Source: Baylisascaris procyonis
Taxonomy: Eukaryota > Nematoda > Chromadorea > Rhabditida > Ascarididae
Length of the DNA stretch: 64,000 nt
Direction: 5' to 3'
Assembly: GCA_037389465.1 (NCBI GenBank)
Contig: JAZARR010000095.1
Coordinates: forward strand, 3,602,501-3,666,500
Shown: piece by piece, positions 1 to 12,338 of the stretch
Layout of the letters: every line of letters starts with the position of its first letter
Numbering within the stretch: position 1 is the stretch's first letter
Program-made: the position numbers and the translations under genes
Notes under the pieces: generated by a model
What the model was told of the DNA's origin: nothing
The model's database searches: none
Seen by the model: the letters and a program-made list of their open reading frames with translations, nothing else

Positions 1-48
1 GCAAGATGAAAATTTAAAAAAAAAAAGGAGTAAAACAATGATACCTAC

Positions 49-127
49 CTTCGCTTCAACATTCACCCCAATCGCGTTGCATAAACGCTTATGTTGTTCT
101 GAGAAGTTCGAACTCAAATTACGAAAC
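49..127 (-). CDS. Exon of an unidentified gene running off the left edge
   Basis: On the minus strand an acceptor TCGTTGCAG (ending at 128) opens a frame of one split codon plus 26 codons and closes at AAG followed by the donor GTAGGT, phase 2 in and phase 0 out. The peptide is basic and helical, with the string RLCNAIGVNVEAK at its end. The rest of the gene in the 3' direction lies outside the window. The IGV stretch faintly recalls the FxxMCxxIGVD segment of Vps22/SNF8, but the diagnostic DPLAS that follows in that family is absent, so I do not assign it. No stop lies between the splice sites. This is a probable exon of an unknown gene. Confidence 0.42.
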
Positions 128-739
128 CTGCAACGAAATGACAATATCAGAAACCTAACCAAAACACTAAAAATTACTAAAAGAAAGCTCTAAAGACAAC
201 ATCTAAGTGGAACGGTTACTATTTCTCCCCATCTCCCCCTCCCTTCCCTCAACAACCAACAACTATCTCTCAAAGTTTTTGAGGGAAAAAATCACACTCA
301 GGTTTCACTCAGTTTCATTTGGTTTGTTACTATCTGCCAAACTTTCATCACCTGTATGAATGAGCTATGGTAGATAAACAAGCGGATATGAGTCCTCTAA
401 AATTAAAAAGAAAAAGGAGCTGAATGCATATCGCGGATTATTGCATAGTTTGAAACAAGCATAACATGACATCAATATTACTTCTAAAGGCGAAGCAAAG
501 AAAATGTTGACAAAAATTCAAATAAAGGGTTAGTGAGTATTTAAACCGCTGTCAAACCAAAAGCTATCACAAGGTGCACTGGCCGCTACCGTTAGATTTA
601 CAAATTAACTTTTAACAACCAAAAACAATCTATGTATCATAAAACAGTTGCCGATTGCTGTGCCTTTGTAGTGTAGTGACCTATAACTATTCAATGCTCA
701 ATTCAATCAAAATAATGAAGCACGTTTTTTGATTACCAA

Positions 740-1325
740 TAAAAACCTTGTCCACAAGCAGGGCGAACTTTCAAGATTCCCATTGCGAGGCATGTGCTCC
801 ATCTTTGAGCTATCGCTGATGCATCATGCGCGCACTTAGAGTGATGGAGATCCTTCACCAATACGAGTTGACGGTCAATCAAAATAACACAACTTTTGCA
901 CAATTATTAAGCTTTATGCAATCAATAAAAAAAGAAAGAACTTACTTCAAGGCCAAGCTTCGAAATGAGTGAGAAGAAAAACCGTTGAAGAGGAAAGCGG
1001 CGAAACAAACATTCAGCTGGAATTCCAAACTATGACCACTAATCTCGCAAACTGCACAATTGCACTTCCCGCTATGAGGTTCCAGTCTAGCCTCCTCAAC
1101 TCGATCTTCTTTCTTTTCACTGCAAAAACACTCATTTAAATAATGAGTTTCAACAACTACTCCAACAATGACGCCTAGCTATCAAGCAGGTTGGTCCTAT
1201 CTAAGCGGATTGGGATGAAGAGCCATTAGCCGGACCGTGAAGCCCGCGGATTGCATCTACCTTTTAAATCAACCTTTTCCTCGCTACGATGTCCCTTATC
1301 GGACAGATGTCCCTTTTTGTGATTT
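740..1325 (-). other. Minus-strand exon-like blocks, unidentified
   Basis: Three blocks look coding on the minus strand. (1) 1325-1274: acceptor TATTCAG, 17 codons rich in His/Lys/Glu, donor AAG|GTTGAT. (2) 1119-1011: acceptor TTTTTGCAG, about 36 codons beginning EKKEDRVEE and containing a CNCAVC motif, possible donor AAT|GTTTGT. (3) 905-740: an open frame of about 57 codons ending in a stop, without clear splice sites. Phases between the blocks do not join directly, so at least one exon is missing or one block is false. They may belong to the same gene as the exon at 49-127. Function unknown. Confidence 0.28.
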
Positions 1326-2057
1326 CTGAATAGGCTCTATCAATCAAAAGATTGTTGTAAAGGTTTTATAACAAAACGTGGTGCTTCCATATCTTCGTTA
1401 TTCATATTTCCACAGCCTCCACAAATAATCTGCAACTTTCATACCATCGCAACATCTAACAATTCCACATCAATAACCTTCAGAAGTCAATTTAAGGGGA
1501 TCCAGTATCTAGAAACTTTTATTTCCAGGAAAAAGTACATTTCGAGCGTTAATAATTAACCAAAAAGCGATGAAAAATTTAAACGCGTTAAGGCTACCTT
1601 ATCTTTTAATAATATTGTGCCCACCCCATAGTGAATTATAAAAAATCATATGTAACTAAGTGAAAATAAACTTGAAGGTTGGTAAACTTACCAATCGCCA
1701 CTTTCTTTTCCATGACAGAAAGCATGAAGCATCAGAGACGCTAATGAAGACTCCTTTGTAGATAAACTGAAATGTCATAAATACTTAGCTATAGCATTCT
1801 AATTCACCAATCACAATCTTCTCAATGCCCAACTGATAGTACAACTCGCTTAAAGGAACTACCATAAAAGGTTTCACAAACACTTATTAAAGCTTTCTAT
1901 CGAACAATATTGTCGAACGGCTATAACCTGAAGGAATGATAATAGCTACGCTTTAAAACCAAAAAAAATTTAACTTTGTTGGCATGGTTACGATAATCGA
2001 CTTTCTGGAAACTCGAAAGAACAAGAGTTAGACTAAATGACGGCAAACTCACCGGCT
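1326..2057. other. Non-coding or intronic, nothing recognised
   Basis: AT-rich sequence with stops in all frames. It is probably intronic or intergenic for the gene(s) on the left edge. Confidence 0.4.
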
Positions 2058-2202
2058 TCTCTATTAGAGGTCTGTCTTGACAATATCCGTCCATATTATC
2101 TCAATCCTTTCTCTGTCGTCCTCTCCATTTAGCGAGAGGACGACGGAGGAAGGATTGAGATAATAATGGACGGATACTGTCAAGACAGACCTCTAACAGA
2201 GA
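2058..2202. repeat. Near-perfect inverted repeat (68-bp arms, 8-nt loop)
   Basis: The left arm begins TCTCTATTAGAGGTCTGTC at 2058. The right arm ends with its complement at 2202. The arms differ by four substitutions and one single-base indel, and the loop CATTTAGC is 8 nt (2126-2133). Transcribed, it would fold into a hairpin longer than a typical nematode pre-miRNA. It could be a solo foldback/MITE or a hairpin siRNA source. No target-site duplication is evident next to the arms. Confidence 0.85.
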
Positions 2203-3026
2203 TGATGAAGAGTACTTCAAAAACGCTCAATAGGCATTAACAATGGAGGTGCTGGCCTCTTAGAAGAAACAATAGCAGAGCAATATATGTCGTTGCGATA
2301 GAAATACCGATAAAAACAGCAGTGACAGACAAGAAGCCGACGCATTTCACACCACTAATTGCTCAGGTCAATGCCAATTCCGCCATGAGGATCCAATTCA
2401 TGCACTACGATGAGGATAATAATGCTTTAAAAAAACTAGAAATAATGGCCTTAATTCCCTTCATCTCCTTTAAACATAGACTCATCTCTAAAATAACACT
2501 TTTGAACCAATGGAGCCAATGTACGTCCATGTCGTTGGTGCAGTTGATTAAGGGTAGCATCTTGCACAACTCCTCGATATCTCAACTGAAGTTTCAGAAA
2601 AAACTCACCAGTTACGGCAATCGCAGACGCCTTTTTTAGGCACTCTGATAGCAAACACTACATTTTTGTAAAGCACCTGTGAAGCACCAAAGAAGAAAGG
2701 ATATTAAAATTTTTCGCCTTCAGAGCATAATACTTGCCCAGGACACCTCACCAGTCTCAGTGACGAAGTCTGGCAACGATCTATGCACCTCTCTGCTTGA
2801 ACTCTCAACCATAGAGAAAAGCGCAAATCCATCTTTTAAAATTGTAATCTTTACCTTGAATGAGACGAGCGCTCTATTAGGTGCTGTTCGTCCTCGCTTT
2901 GTTTAGGAGCCTGCAAACATCCATCACATAAACCTTGAAACTGGACTATATCATGCACTGGTCCGGATAAACGAGCAACTAACGACAGCATGGAAACCAT
3001 AGGTCAGTCGCTAATTACCATTACGA
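2203..3026. other. Region with weak opposing ORFs only
   Basis: Short open frames exist on both strands (for example 2451-2654 minus and 2679-2906 plus). On the minus strand, acceptor-donor pairs can be drawn around 2,480-2,570 and 2,600-2,660, but their phases do not join. I cannot support a gene here. Confidence 0.3.
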
Positions 3027-3428
3027 TTAAACTCTGGCGCTATATACCACTCCGTATTTTCTGCAATAGCAGCGACAGCCTTGACAGAAATATTGTTTTT
3101 CCTTAATTTCTGAAATGATCCCCCACTTAAAAACGGGGGGGGGGGGGTGATTTCTCTCAACGGTAATAAACAGAGGCCATTGCTTCGTGCGATAAAATAA
3201 AACTTTCAATTGCCAGCAGCAGATCCCCCAACTGAATTTAGACGTTTCATAAGAAACCAAAAGGGAACGCCTAAAAATTTCCACATATTCGCTAAGATTT
3301 TCTGCGTGAAAGAACTGACATAAAAGTACGAGAAAATCGCGAAACCGCTGAATAAATTTTTGGAAAATGTGGTTTCCTTCTATGCTCTTTAATCTCTCCT
3401 CTTTCTTCCCTCCTCCTTTCCATTTCAA
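3027..3428 (-). CDS. Hypothetical open frame, 133 codons
   Basis: This is an unusually long stop-free frame for such AT-rich sequence. The middle (about 3,350-3,160 on the minus strand) reads like a protein with hydrophobic helices and follows a TTTATTCAG acceptor at about 3,345. The 5' end overlaps a CT-rich run and the 3' part crosses a 10-base homopolymer (poly-C on the sense strand, read as prolines), so only the middle could be a true exon. A possible donor, ACC|GTTGAG, lies near 3,160. It resembles no family I know. It may be an exon of the gene at the left edge or chance. Confidence 0.28.
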   Translation of the reverse strand: MKWKGGGKKEERLKSIEGNHIFQKFIQRFRDFLVLLCQFFHAENLSEYVEIFRRSLLVSYETSKFSWGICCWQLKVLFYRTKQWPLFITVERNHPPPPVFKWGIISEIKEKQYFCQGCRCYCRKYGVVYSARV

Positions 3429-4503
3429 AATCTCCCCAAAACGGTTTTGATAGAAGCTAAAATTGTTTAGCAGTAAATTTCAAAAATTAAAACACTTACA
3501 TTAAGAATAGCAGCATAGACGAATCGAAGAGTCTGCTCGCGATTACGCATATAATTTGATATCAAAACTAGCATCATCAAAAAATTCACCACCACAATCG
3601 TCCTATAAAAATTCTCCTCATCACTCATGCCACAATTTGCTTCAATTCATTGAGGGCTGCCTCAATTAAATGGCAACTAGCAATGGCAAGAATGGAGCAC
3701 AACAATTTATAGTGAGTACATGCAGAGTAGGTGGCAACAACTGACACCCACCCAAAACAGTTTGGGCATCTATTTTCTGCATTTTATGGGTCAATTATTG
3801 TAAATCATTATTAATAAGCATTCTCTTGATGCCGCCGTAAACCACTCCTCTTTCTAACAACTTCCTACTGGAAAAGAAATAACGAGAGTAAGTCTAGCAA
3901 CCCGATCCGCTAATGTCACATGTTCGCTTGTTTTCTTGCTGAGCAGTCACGAAAGAATGGTTAACAACACAGCGTGCAGATTGCGAAGAAAGATTTGCAT
4001 GAACCATTCCCTTAATGGAAGATCGGTGCATGCTGGTTGATGTGCTCGCGAACTTACATGCCTCCAAGAGAAGACAGCAAGAAGATGGACCCGGATTTAC
4101 AAGTAGTGAACGGGGCGGACACCTACTTTCTGTACTTACTCGTCACACTCGCAGTGCATCAGGCAAAGAGAATGCGTCATAGCTGTGAGGAAAAACCTAG
4201 AGAAATCAGTGTTTGAATGGAAAATAGTCTCTGAAAGCATGTGTCTTGAATCCCATTACCCCGTCTACTGCAATTTCTGCACATAAGTCGACTAACTCTG
4301 TGTGAGACCAAAAATTCTAAATCAAATCAAAAGTTCATTTAAAAATCTTTTATAATCATTAGCGAATAAGCATATTGGTATTGACGCCAGTTAGGGACAC
4401 CTGAGTGCAGTAGGTCATTAGGAAGATGGTGCATATCAGCACGGCATTGGAAGGTAGGGACAACACCTATACAAGCATAAAAGACGAGTTGATGCGAAAC
4501 ATC
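3429..4503. other. Intergenic, nothing recognised
   Basis: This lies downstream (3' side) of the minus-strand gene ending at 4504. I see no coding frame with splice signals and no repeat of note. Confidence 0.4.
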
Positions 4504-7500
4504 TCAATCTTCCGCAAACATCTCAATTTCTTCTTCAACTGTTTCATAATTGATGCGATTAGTTACCCAGAATTCTTGCAACACCAACGCATCTCCGAGA
4601 AGCAACAATCCCATCCCGTTGGCTGCCACTTTCTCTTCCGAATAGGTTGTGATATCCGAAACAGTGAACTCGATATAGGAATCGATCAGAAACATGCATG
4701 CATCTGGCTGCCGTAGGTTGGTTACTTATGTGTAGTATAAAAAAAGAATCAGATAAGCTAAACGCGGCTGACGATACAGAACAGAGCTGAATTTATGTAA
4801 TAAAACAATTAATTAAAAAGATTTCGGAGTCATTATGGGATAACAAAAATCATCGTCGCACAAAATGTAAGTGCAAAAAATGAGATGCCCTCATCCTCCA
4901 CCCCCTTCCCCCCCCCCCCCCCACCTTTTCCACTCCTCTTCTTTCCTTCTTGAAAAAGAGAACTTCAATACATCATAACTCCACAAGAAAATTCCTCAAT
5001 AATGTTTGAAAACAGACCTGGGAAGAGAGCCCAAGCGTAGAGACTGCCTCCAAAGACTCATAATAATGCCCTCACATTCACGAAGTACACCTGTTTCGGC
5101 AAATTCACAGCACTGTAGAATAGTCGCCTCGAAATGTTCGGCGATATGTGAGCATAGTTTCACTGAAAATATGCACCAATTCAAGCTTGTTCGATGCTTT
5201 AACATCCAGAAACTTCAAAAGCAAAATGTTTACTGCTTTTTCAGCTAGAAATAATCCTTCAGAATAGATCAACAGACCGGAAACTCTCTCACATCCAATC
5301 CTTTTGATCTCTAACGTTCAACGTCTCTGCTCTAATTGTTTCAGTGAGCGTCACAAGTTTTAATTCCACGTTCTTAAATTACCTACTTCTGAATACCGCA
5401 TAAGTCTCAACAAATATAAGAATAAAAAGTGAGAAAAAGCTCACAGAATTCGTCGGGATTGACCACTTTTTTCTGCATATCGATGCCTTCACCATAATTG
5501 TAGAATGACTGGTGACGATTCTTGACAAGTACTGTTAAACGCGCTATTTCCATTTCCGAATTCTTTAACGGATCGCCTATCTAAATGAAACATTCTGATA
5601 TTCCATACATTACCATGATAAAATGTAATGTTCCTCCTTGAATATCTCTAAAAAAGAAAACCTTAAATATCCAACCTTGAATATTCCTTCTTCAAAAATA
5701 TTGAAAAGAGATAACAACTAAATCTATGGGATCTTAAACTCAAGCAAAGTTGATGACGTCACTTTCAATAGTTTTTATTCATAATCGATAATTATGCTCT
5801 CCTTGTATTGCTATTAAGGTCCGGGACTGTAATTACGAGACAAAAGGAAACACCAGCAAACTCCTAGTCAAGGGTCCAGAAACTCTTAAGCCTCCGACTT
5901 TTCGCGAAATTTTTGATGTTTCAATCGCTTCTCCTTTCGACAAACTATTAATTAATGACGAAAATTTTACCTAGGTAATAAAAAGTAATTCTATTAGCAA
6001 TATCAACCTACGGTGCCAATAACACTCTTCATATATTAATGCTTAGAAGTGGCGCTAAACATCGATAATAGTTTAGGTGTAGCATTGTTAGCAGTAATGC
6101 TAAATCTTGCGATCTATCAGGGGGGATCCTCCAAAAAGATCGATAATTAGCGATCGATATCAGCTGTTCCACTATTAATTATCATTAACAAATAGCTAAT
6201 TTCGCCAATATTTTGAAAATATTTTGCACTATTGGCCATAACGTAGAAATTCCACACATTTCTATCACCTCTACTGGGCTTGATCGTGGAATATTTCATG
6301 TAATATACCTTTGTGAGATCAGCTCGTGGAAAACGACTTGCAACGATAAGTGCGTGCTTGAGGATTGCCTGACACTGATAGAGCATAAACGTTTTCGAGC
6401 TAACCTCACTCAATTGTTGCCATTGTGTGACCAGCTTTTCCACAATCTCCTCCTAGAACTCATCGCTTTAAATAACTACTCTAAAATACTTCAAATGCGT
6501 CGTCGTAAATTCACATCTGCCAAAGTTTGGCTGTCGATACCACCAAATCTATTGCTAGCTACTTTTAGCCATAACTTATTCAGCAACTGAGCGACATATG
6601 GTATAAAACAGGTAGGCTCAAAATAGCGAGATCAGTTTTAATTAATGTTCTGTTTTCTTTTCGAAATTGATGGAAATAATTTTGCTGATAGAAAAGTTGC
6701 AGAATTGACAGATACGAAAACAGCCATCTTTCAAGTTTAATGGAAATATTTTACAGGAATATATAACAGAAATAGATGCATTTTTATGCATTTTAGAGTC
6801 AGCCGAATCCAATGAATCGACCATCATTTAAAAACTCTTTAAAAAAATTTACTACTTAAATATTTTCAGACGACTGTGGGATTCCAGGAATTCTCCCTGA
6901 TTAAAGGAAAGGATGAAATTCTTTCTAGTCCCTTCCTTATCTAACTTTAGGCTCTAAGTAAAGAACTCTTCTAACTTTCAAAACAACTAAATCTATATGG
7001 AAATCCGAAGGATAATTCGTGAAGTTTATAGAATACAAGCTAACCTTGTTTGGTTGAGTGTTTAGATCAACAATATTCGCGATGATATTGATAAGAACTT
7101 CGTAATGTGTTCCACAAATTGTTGGCAGTTTTGCATCGATTTTGATTTGCTCGGATGCTATCTGCCATTCTCCCAAATGACATAACCATCGTAGAAGAAG
7201 AATCCGGCAAGTCGCGTCTAATTTGTTCAAGCGAACAGCATGCGCCAAACATACAATTACTTTGCTGTACTAAAACATAGCCATTATTTGGTACTCCTGT
7301 TCGGTACGATTTATTGACTGAGGAATTCAAAGTGAATATTTTCCTATCCCAACATTTGCTAATATTCAACCAGGAAGATATTCTTAAAATCAGAAAACAC
7401 CTTAAAAATCTCAATGAATTTCTCAAGAAATAATATGGGGAGTAAAATAAATACAATCAAATCAAAAAATATATACGTAAAGAGACGATCAGCAATTTTA

Positions 7501-9101
7501 TGAACGATGCAAAACGATATATTGTATAAGCAAAGCAATAAAATCATTTGAAATCAAGAAAAATTCGAACCTCGCCCGCTATAAGAAGATAAGCGGCAAG
7601 AAGTTTAGGCAGCTGTGCGAACATTGTTCGCTCTTGCTCGTTATTCAGCGCTAATATAGCTGGTGCAAATTGCTCTGACCAAAATGTATAGGCAAGCTGA
7701 AATAATCTTTTAAAATTAATGTTTAAAATATATCCCAATCCACATCAGATTAAACACTTTATCTTAATTACATCCTATAAAGCAAGCATTCTACTGCAAT
7801 TCAATGCTGATCTAATATCCACTTCAGTAGACTCGACGACTTCACCACAAAGATGGGGAATCCATATCGAATGCACTTCTCCCCTCTCCCACTCCCACCT
7901 TTTACTTCTCTTTCGACCTTTTCCCTAAAGCATTAGTTGCACATACAGTTTCTTTATTTAAATATTACTTTCGGTGACCAACAAGGCAATATTCACTCAT
8001 AAATGCGAAATTACTCTACAATTTCAAATAAAGATCTAATTCCAATGCCTGAGTTTTTGGAAATACAATTAAAAAGTAGACCTGAAGATAATGATGTGCT
8101 TTGCTCTTATTGAGAGTTGAGGTGAAGACTCTTGAGAGCGAGATATGCCCACTGAATTGTGACGTATCGAAAAAGTGAAAACCACCATCTTCCTCTTTTT
8201 TGACCGCTTCGAACATCTGAAACGAAGACAATAATGTGGGGAATTTCTTCATCGATTTTTATTCATCCCAGACAGAACACTCTACATTGGTTCTATGTGT
8301 AGATACAGATTTCTATGAAGAAAACAATAAAAGTCGTGCTTCAGAAGAAAAAAAAAAACTCTGAGTTATACAACATCGTCGCTCACTTTCATTCACGATC
8401 TTTGGACCTCTGATAGCATTTTCATAGTTCGCCGAAGGTAAGAAACATAAAAAATTTGTTCTCTTCACCCTCCCCCCCCCCCTCCAAAAAAAAAAAACAC
8501 CGCAGGCGGGGTAGAGCTATACGTTCATCTAATCCGTGCAACGGATTCACCCAGCAATAACGATCAAACGCTGTTTAATCTGTAATTCAGCCATTCGCCT
8601 CTAATTAAAATACAACAGAAACGAGGAATGCTTGACACAACATAAAGATTTATTATGTTTATTCCTTAACTTTTTATTCAACAATAATGTGACATACCAA
8701 TATTATCATTAACTTCTCATTTATATGTTCATTCTGTCATTTTCAAATAATCGGCTTTTATTCCCTTTCCGTTCTCTATATCTAAATATTTCACGCACAC
8801 ATTGTATCATCCTTCATAAAATATACAACATGCATATGCATCACAATATTTTTTTTTTTTTGCAGTGGGAAAGGAAGGAGAGAGAGAAAAGCGTGTGGTG
8901 ATGGTGAAGGAGAATAGGCGAATAGGTGGGGGAAAATGCACTAAGATCTAAAAGATGGTTGCAAAACAAGATGAAAAAAAGCCGAACACTAACCTCTTCT
9001 TGGATGTTGCCCGATAGAAGAAGATGTTTCTGCAGCAAGTACCCCAGATATTGCTTCGCTTTGGTGAACTTCGTTCCACTATTATCGCCCTCTTCTTTCA
9101 T
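4504..9101 (-). CDS. Unidentified helical protein, ten-exon model, 420 aa
   Basis: Exons (minus strand, 5' to 3'): 9101-8994, 8216-8082, 7696-7571, 7269-7045, 6586-6515, 6452-6405, 6368-6309, 5580-5445, 5162-5014, 4707-4504. All join in phase to give 420 residues ending EIEMFAED. Most borders are TTTCAG/TTTTAG acceptors with GTTAG-, GTCTA-, GTATA- or GTGAG-type donors; the last donor (GTTTTC at 5013) is the least certain. ATG 9101 is chosen because AG-TG precedes it, a possible trans-splice acceptor, and a stop lies just upstream in frame. The product is nearly all predicted helix, with no signal peptide or membrane segment. The 75-residue fourth exon (from YSKVIVCLAHAVRLNK) resembles TPR/HEAT-like helical repeats. 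The family is not recognised; a scaffold role is possible but is only inference. The 36-base gap between exons 6 and 7 is in frame and could also be coding. Confidence 0.68.
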
Positions 9102-9361
9102 CACTGCTGCTTTCAGTAAATATTACCTTGATATCTATCCAAGATGTGAGCTATGTGGGGAAGAGTCACCGTCCACTAACTTCTGAAGAACATTTTAAGC
9201 AACTATATTTTTTAAATAAGTGCGAAAATTCACAAACTGACCTGGCATAAGCCGAAAGTTTAAAAAAATACATTGCAAATACAAGTCGGGAGAGGGGAGA
9301 GGGGTTGGGTATATATGTCCGCTTGTTAGCCCACATGCAATTCAAGACTCAGAGAAGTCAG

Positions 9362-9520
9362 ATGAATGGAAGGGTCGCAATTGGCGATCAGGACGAGATT
9401 CGCTTGGTGAAGCACTCGACGGGCCGCTGTGTATTCGACCAGTCGCGAGAACATTCCTAAAGTTACACGGATGCGGGGAAAACTTCGGCGTTACGGTACA
9501 GAAAAAAATGGGAATTTCAG
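9362..9520 (+). pseudogene. MADF-like reading frame broken by a stop
   Basis: An ATG at 9362, just after GAAGTCAG, opens 32 codons (start MNGRVAIGDQDEIRLV) to a TAA at 9458-9460. The same frame then stays open through SYTDAGKT and on to KKW. The order Leu-Val...Phe-Asp...Tyr...Trp resembles the first half of an MADF DNA-binding domain (LI...V...LWD...Y...W). GC content is higher than in the flanks. Either a short intron hides the stop or this is a decayed copy. The domain call rests on a short match. Confidence 0.3.
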
Positions 9521-10070
9521 CATTACCATTTAAACTGCGGGAAAGGGGAAGGGGGACTGCACATCAAACCGTCAACATCTCTGAGGAGACGCGTCCCACT
9601 TATCTATAATCAAATAAGCCAATGCATAGAAACCGATCCTGACGGCAATATTCCCCCGCAAATTTGACGAGAACAACAAAATTAGCAACAAATGCTCCAT
9701 TTCCAGCAAAATCGACATTGGCCAGTTGTGCTAAGTGACAATTGCGCCACCAACAAATCTGTTTTCTAAAAAACGAACATCCGATATAAAAATGTTAAAT
9801 GTCCAACGTCGAAACATTTCTGTACCTCCGCTATTCCATTTACACTTTTTGGTTTCACGCCGTCTTATTACCTCCTATTTTTTTAATTTTTCCCTTTTCT
9901 TTGGTAATTACTTAACTTTATATATTAGTAATGAACGCGAGTTATTAATTAAAATATAATAATGCCATTCCTATTTAATAAACTTAACGGATTTTAAAAA
10001 AATGGGCTAAGGCTATGTTTGAATTGCGATTAGCTCCGATCACGAAATGATAACGACCTATTGGGTGCCA

Positions 10071-10355
10071 TTAATAGCCGGCAAAGTCACAGTTGCCGGT
10101 AACAGTAAAAACTAGCTTGTTGGAAATCATTGGCACGTGATCTGTGGGAGTGGTATGGTTAATCTGAGTGTACTGTCCATTCTGATTATAGAAGTCTATA
10201 TTACAAAAACGGATCGATACTATCGCTGATCTCTCCAACAGATCAGAAATGAAGTTGTCTTTGCTTTGAAATATGAAAACTATAAAATCGGACTTCAACC
10301 ACTCCCTGAACTTCTCGCAAATGACATCCACGAAAACACACCTCGCACACCACAA
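10071..10355 (-). pseudogene. 94-codon conserved frame in repeat A (left copy)
   Basis: The frame ends VTGNCDFAGY and is kept open in the other copy (32621-32905), with only three groups of residue changes. The first codon is TTG and a stop lies just upstream, so the true coding part probably begins after an acceptor such as GTGCGAG, at about VFVDVICEKFREW. It looks like the last exon of a gene, with polar residues and a beta-rich C-terminus (HVPMISNKLVFTVTG). I do not recognise the family. It is probably a gene fragment carried by repeat A. Confidence 0.4.
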
Positions 10356-12092
10356 TTAAATCCGAAACGTTCAAATAACCGATCAATCAACGCGACCGAA
10401 ATTGATCAATCAATGTGATCATAAGGGAAGATCAAGTGTCACATTTAATAGGACTTTTGAAATCATAAATTTCCCGCCGTTTGTATAAGGTTCAAACTTG
10501 AAAAATAAACGTTTCGAGACTAAACAAATCAAAACACGCAAAAATAAGAGCACAATTTCAATCAAATATGGAACCGAAAATCAAATATTGAAGGTAAGAA
10601 CTAAACGGTTTTAATGTAAAAATACTAAAATCTATTTCAAGAAGGAAAATAAGACCCAGAAGTTGTACAAGTCAACTTATATTTCCTGACTGAATCAACG
10701 CAATTAATATCACAATCAGCACAAAATTCTCGAAAAACGAAAACTTTTACTTACTTGAGCATTGACAGCTGGAACATACCCTCCATAACAATCCAATCTC
10801 TATTTGATGCATTACTTTCTTTGATAGTATTGATTTACTCCCTTATTTATGCGTAAGTCTTGGGGTTTCTCCAGGAAACTTTATTTATTTATTTATTTAC
10901 ATTTTACCTGTATTTAGGAAGGTTCTTTCATTGATTACCTATATAAATTCTCAACTGAGCACCTTAAAAGAACGAAATATAAAGATTTGAATTAAAAGTC
11001 TTCGGTTCGATTGCTGTGATCCGACCGCATAATGAACAACTTTTTCGTTACCACTAGCTTATGACTGTTAAATTTTAGGCTTATTTTTTGTTATCTCCTC
11101 AACTATCTTCCTAACTGATATGATGAATTTGTTCACCGCTTTGCGAAGGAGATGAGGAGGGGAGGGAAGGGGAGGATCGAATAGCCCAATGTCAAGTTCA
11201 GCTGATATGCCATATTTGAGTTCAGTATTATCTAACATCCTTCAATGAATTACTATCTATCACTGCGTTTCATCATTAGCAGTCTTTCATTATGGTGTTA
11301 TATCATGCTACAATAAATATAATTTTGCAAATTAAGTTACTTAGTATAACAAAGTTTGGGGTTATGCAGATTCATTTTTGCACCAAATTATTCATTTATC
11401 GCTGATATATTTTGTTCTTAATTTTTATTTTATTATTATATCGTCGAATCAATAAATATTCACTCATTAAATGGTCAGATAACGATTTGTTCGGAATGAA
11501 GTGTTTGGAAACATAAAATGTGCTTCTTAAGTTTAATAAAAGCAAAGATAATGGTGTTCCCAGGTAGAGAGAACTAAGTTTATTACGTAAAAGAAATACA
11601 AATGTTGCATATATTTACGTTTCAACGTTCAATCACTGAAGCGGAAATATAGATCATGTGCGGACATATGCGCTATATGCGCCATTAGAGTGATAAGCAT
11701 GCCGCTTCAAAACTTGATCCATAATAACGAAGAAACGGAGGAAAAGAAAATGTCGATCATGAGGAAGCAATGAGGTAGATGTGATATGAGCGATTTAATT
11801 TAAATCTAGCCAGCAAAGGCAATCCTTCCTCACCGACGACATAGTCTGAAGAAAGTGCCTATGCGTTGATCATGACAGAGTGTTTTTAGAATTGGTGATA
11901 ATCCGTATCGTTGTAGATAGAACGTTTAGATCATTAGCGAAACATTTTATGTTTCGAAGTGAAAGGTGAGAAATCGCTTCTTTCTTAAGGTGAAAAATTT
12001 AAAAAAGGGATTATGGGATGAAACAGGTAAGAAAATTTCTTATGAATTGGTGCAAAAAAAGAGATATATCACTCGCTCGTTCAAATAGATTG

Positions 12093-12140
12093 ACAATGAG
12101 TTTTCTATAGATAGAGACAATGAGTTTTCTATAGATAGAG
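12093..12140. repeat. 24-bp tandem duplication specific to the left A copy
   Basis: The unit ACAATGAGTTTTCTATAGAT plus AGAG occurs twice head to tail (12093-12116, 12117-12140). The right A copy has the corresponding sequence once, so the duplication arose after the two copies separated. Confidence 0.85.
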
Positions 12141-12338
12141 CTAGGAGCTGGTTGATAGACACACATTTAAGTGGGCATATGAAGGCAGATGTAATTGCAT
12201 ATAGTATGATAACGATTTATTGTTAACGTTTCGACTTATAAAGCGATTGTTAATGTAAGAATTTGCAGAAATTAAATTCGAAACGAAATGAAGCCGAACG
12301 ATTAGAGTTAGAAGAACGAACACTTTCACCAGAATCAT
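12141..12338 (-). pseudogene. Signal-peptide-like start in repeat A (left copy)
   Basis: An ATG opens a frame starting MILVKVFVLLTLIV, a typical secretory leader, followed by a polar stretch with NVNNKSL. The right copy (30642) begins the same way, but after NKSL the two copies read different frames because of a single-base indel. At least one copy is therefore broken, or the shared part is an exon that ends before the indel. With the 94-codon frame 1.8 kb downstream it may have formed one small secreted-protein gene. This is inference only. Confidence 0.35.

Noticed and set aside
49..127. Vps22/SNF8 (ESCRT-II) assignment
   Set aside because: Only a Cys and an IGV triplet match; the near-invariant DPLAS after IGV is missing.
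6213..6590. 125-codon plus-strand frame
   Set aside because: It is antisense to three phase-linked minus-strand exons and has no splice or domain support of its own.
10980..11040. tRNA-like GGTTCGATT box
   Set aside because: No acceptor or anticodon stem pairs around it. It lies in repeat A and is not preserved as a cloverleaf in the other copy.
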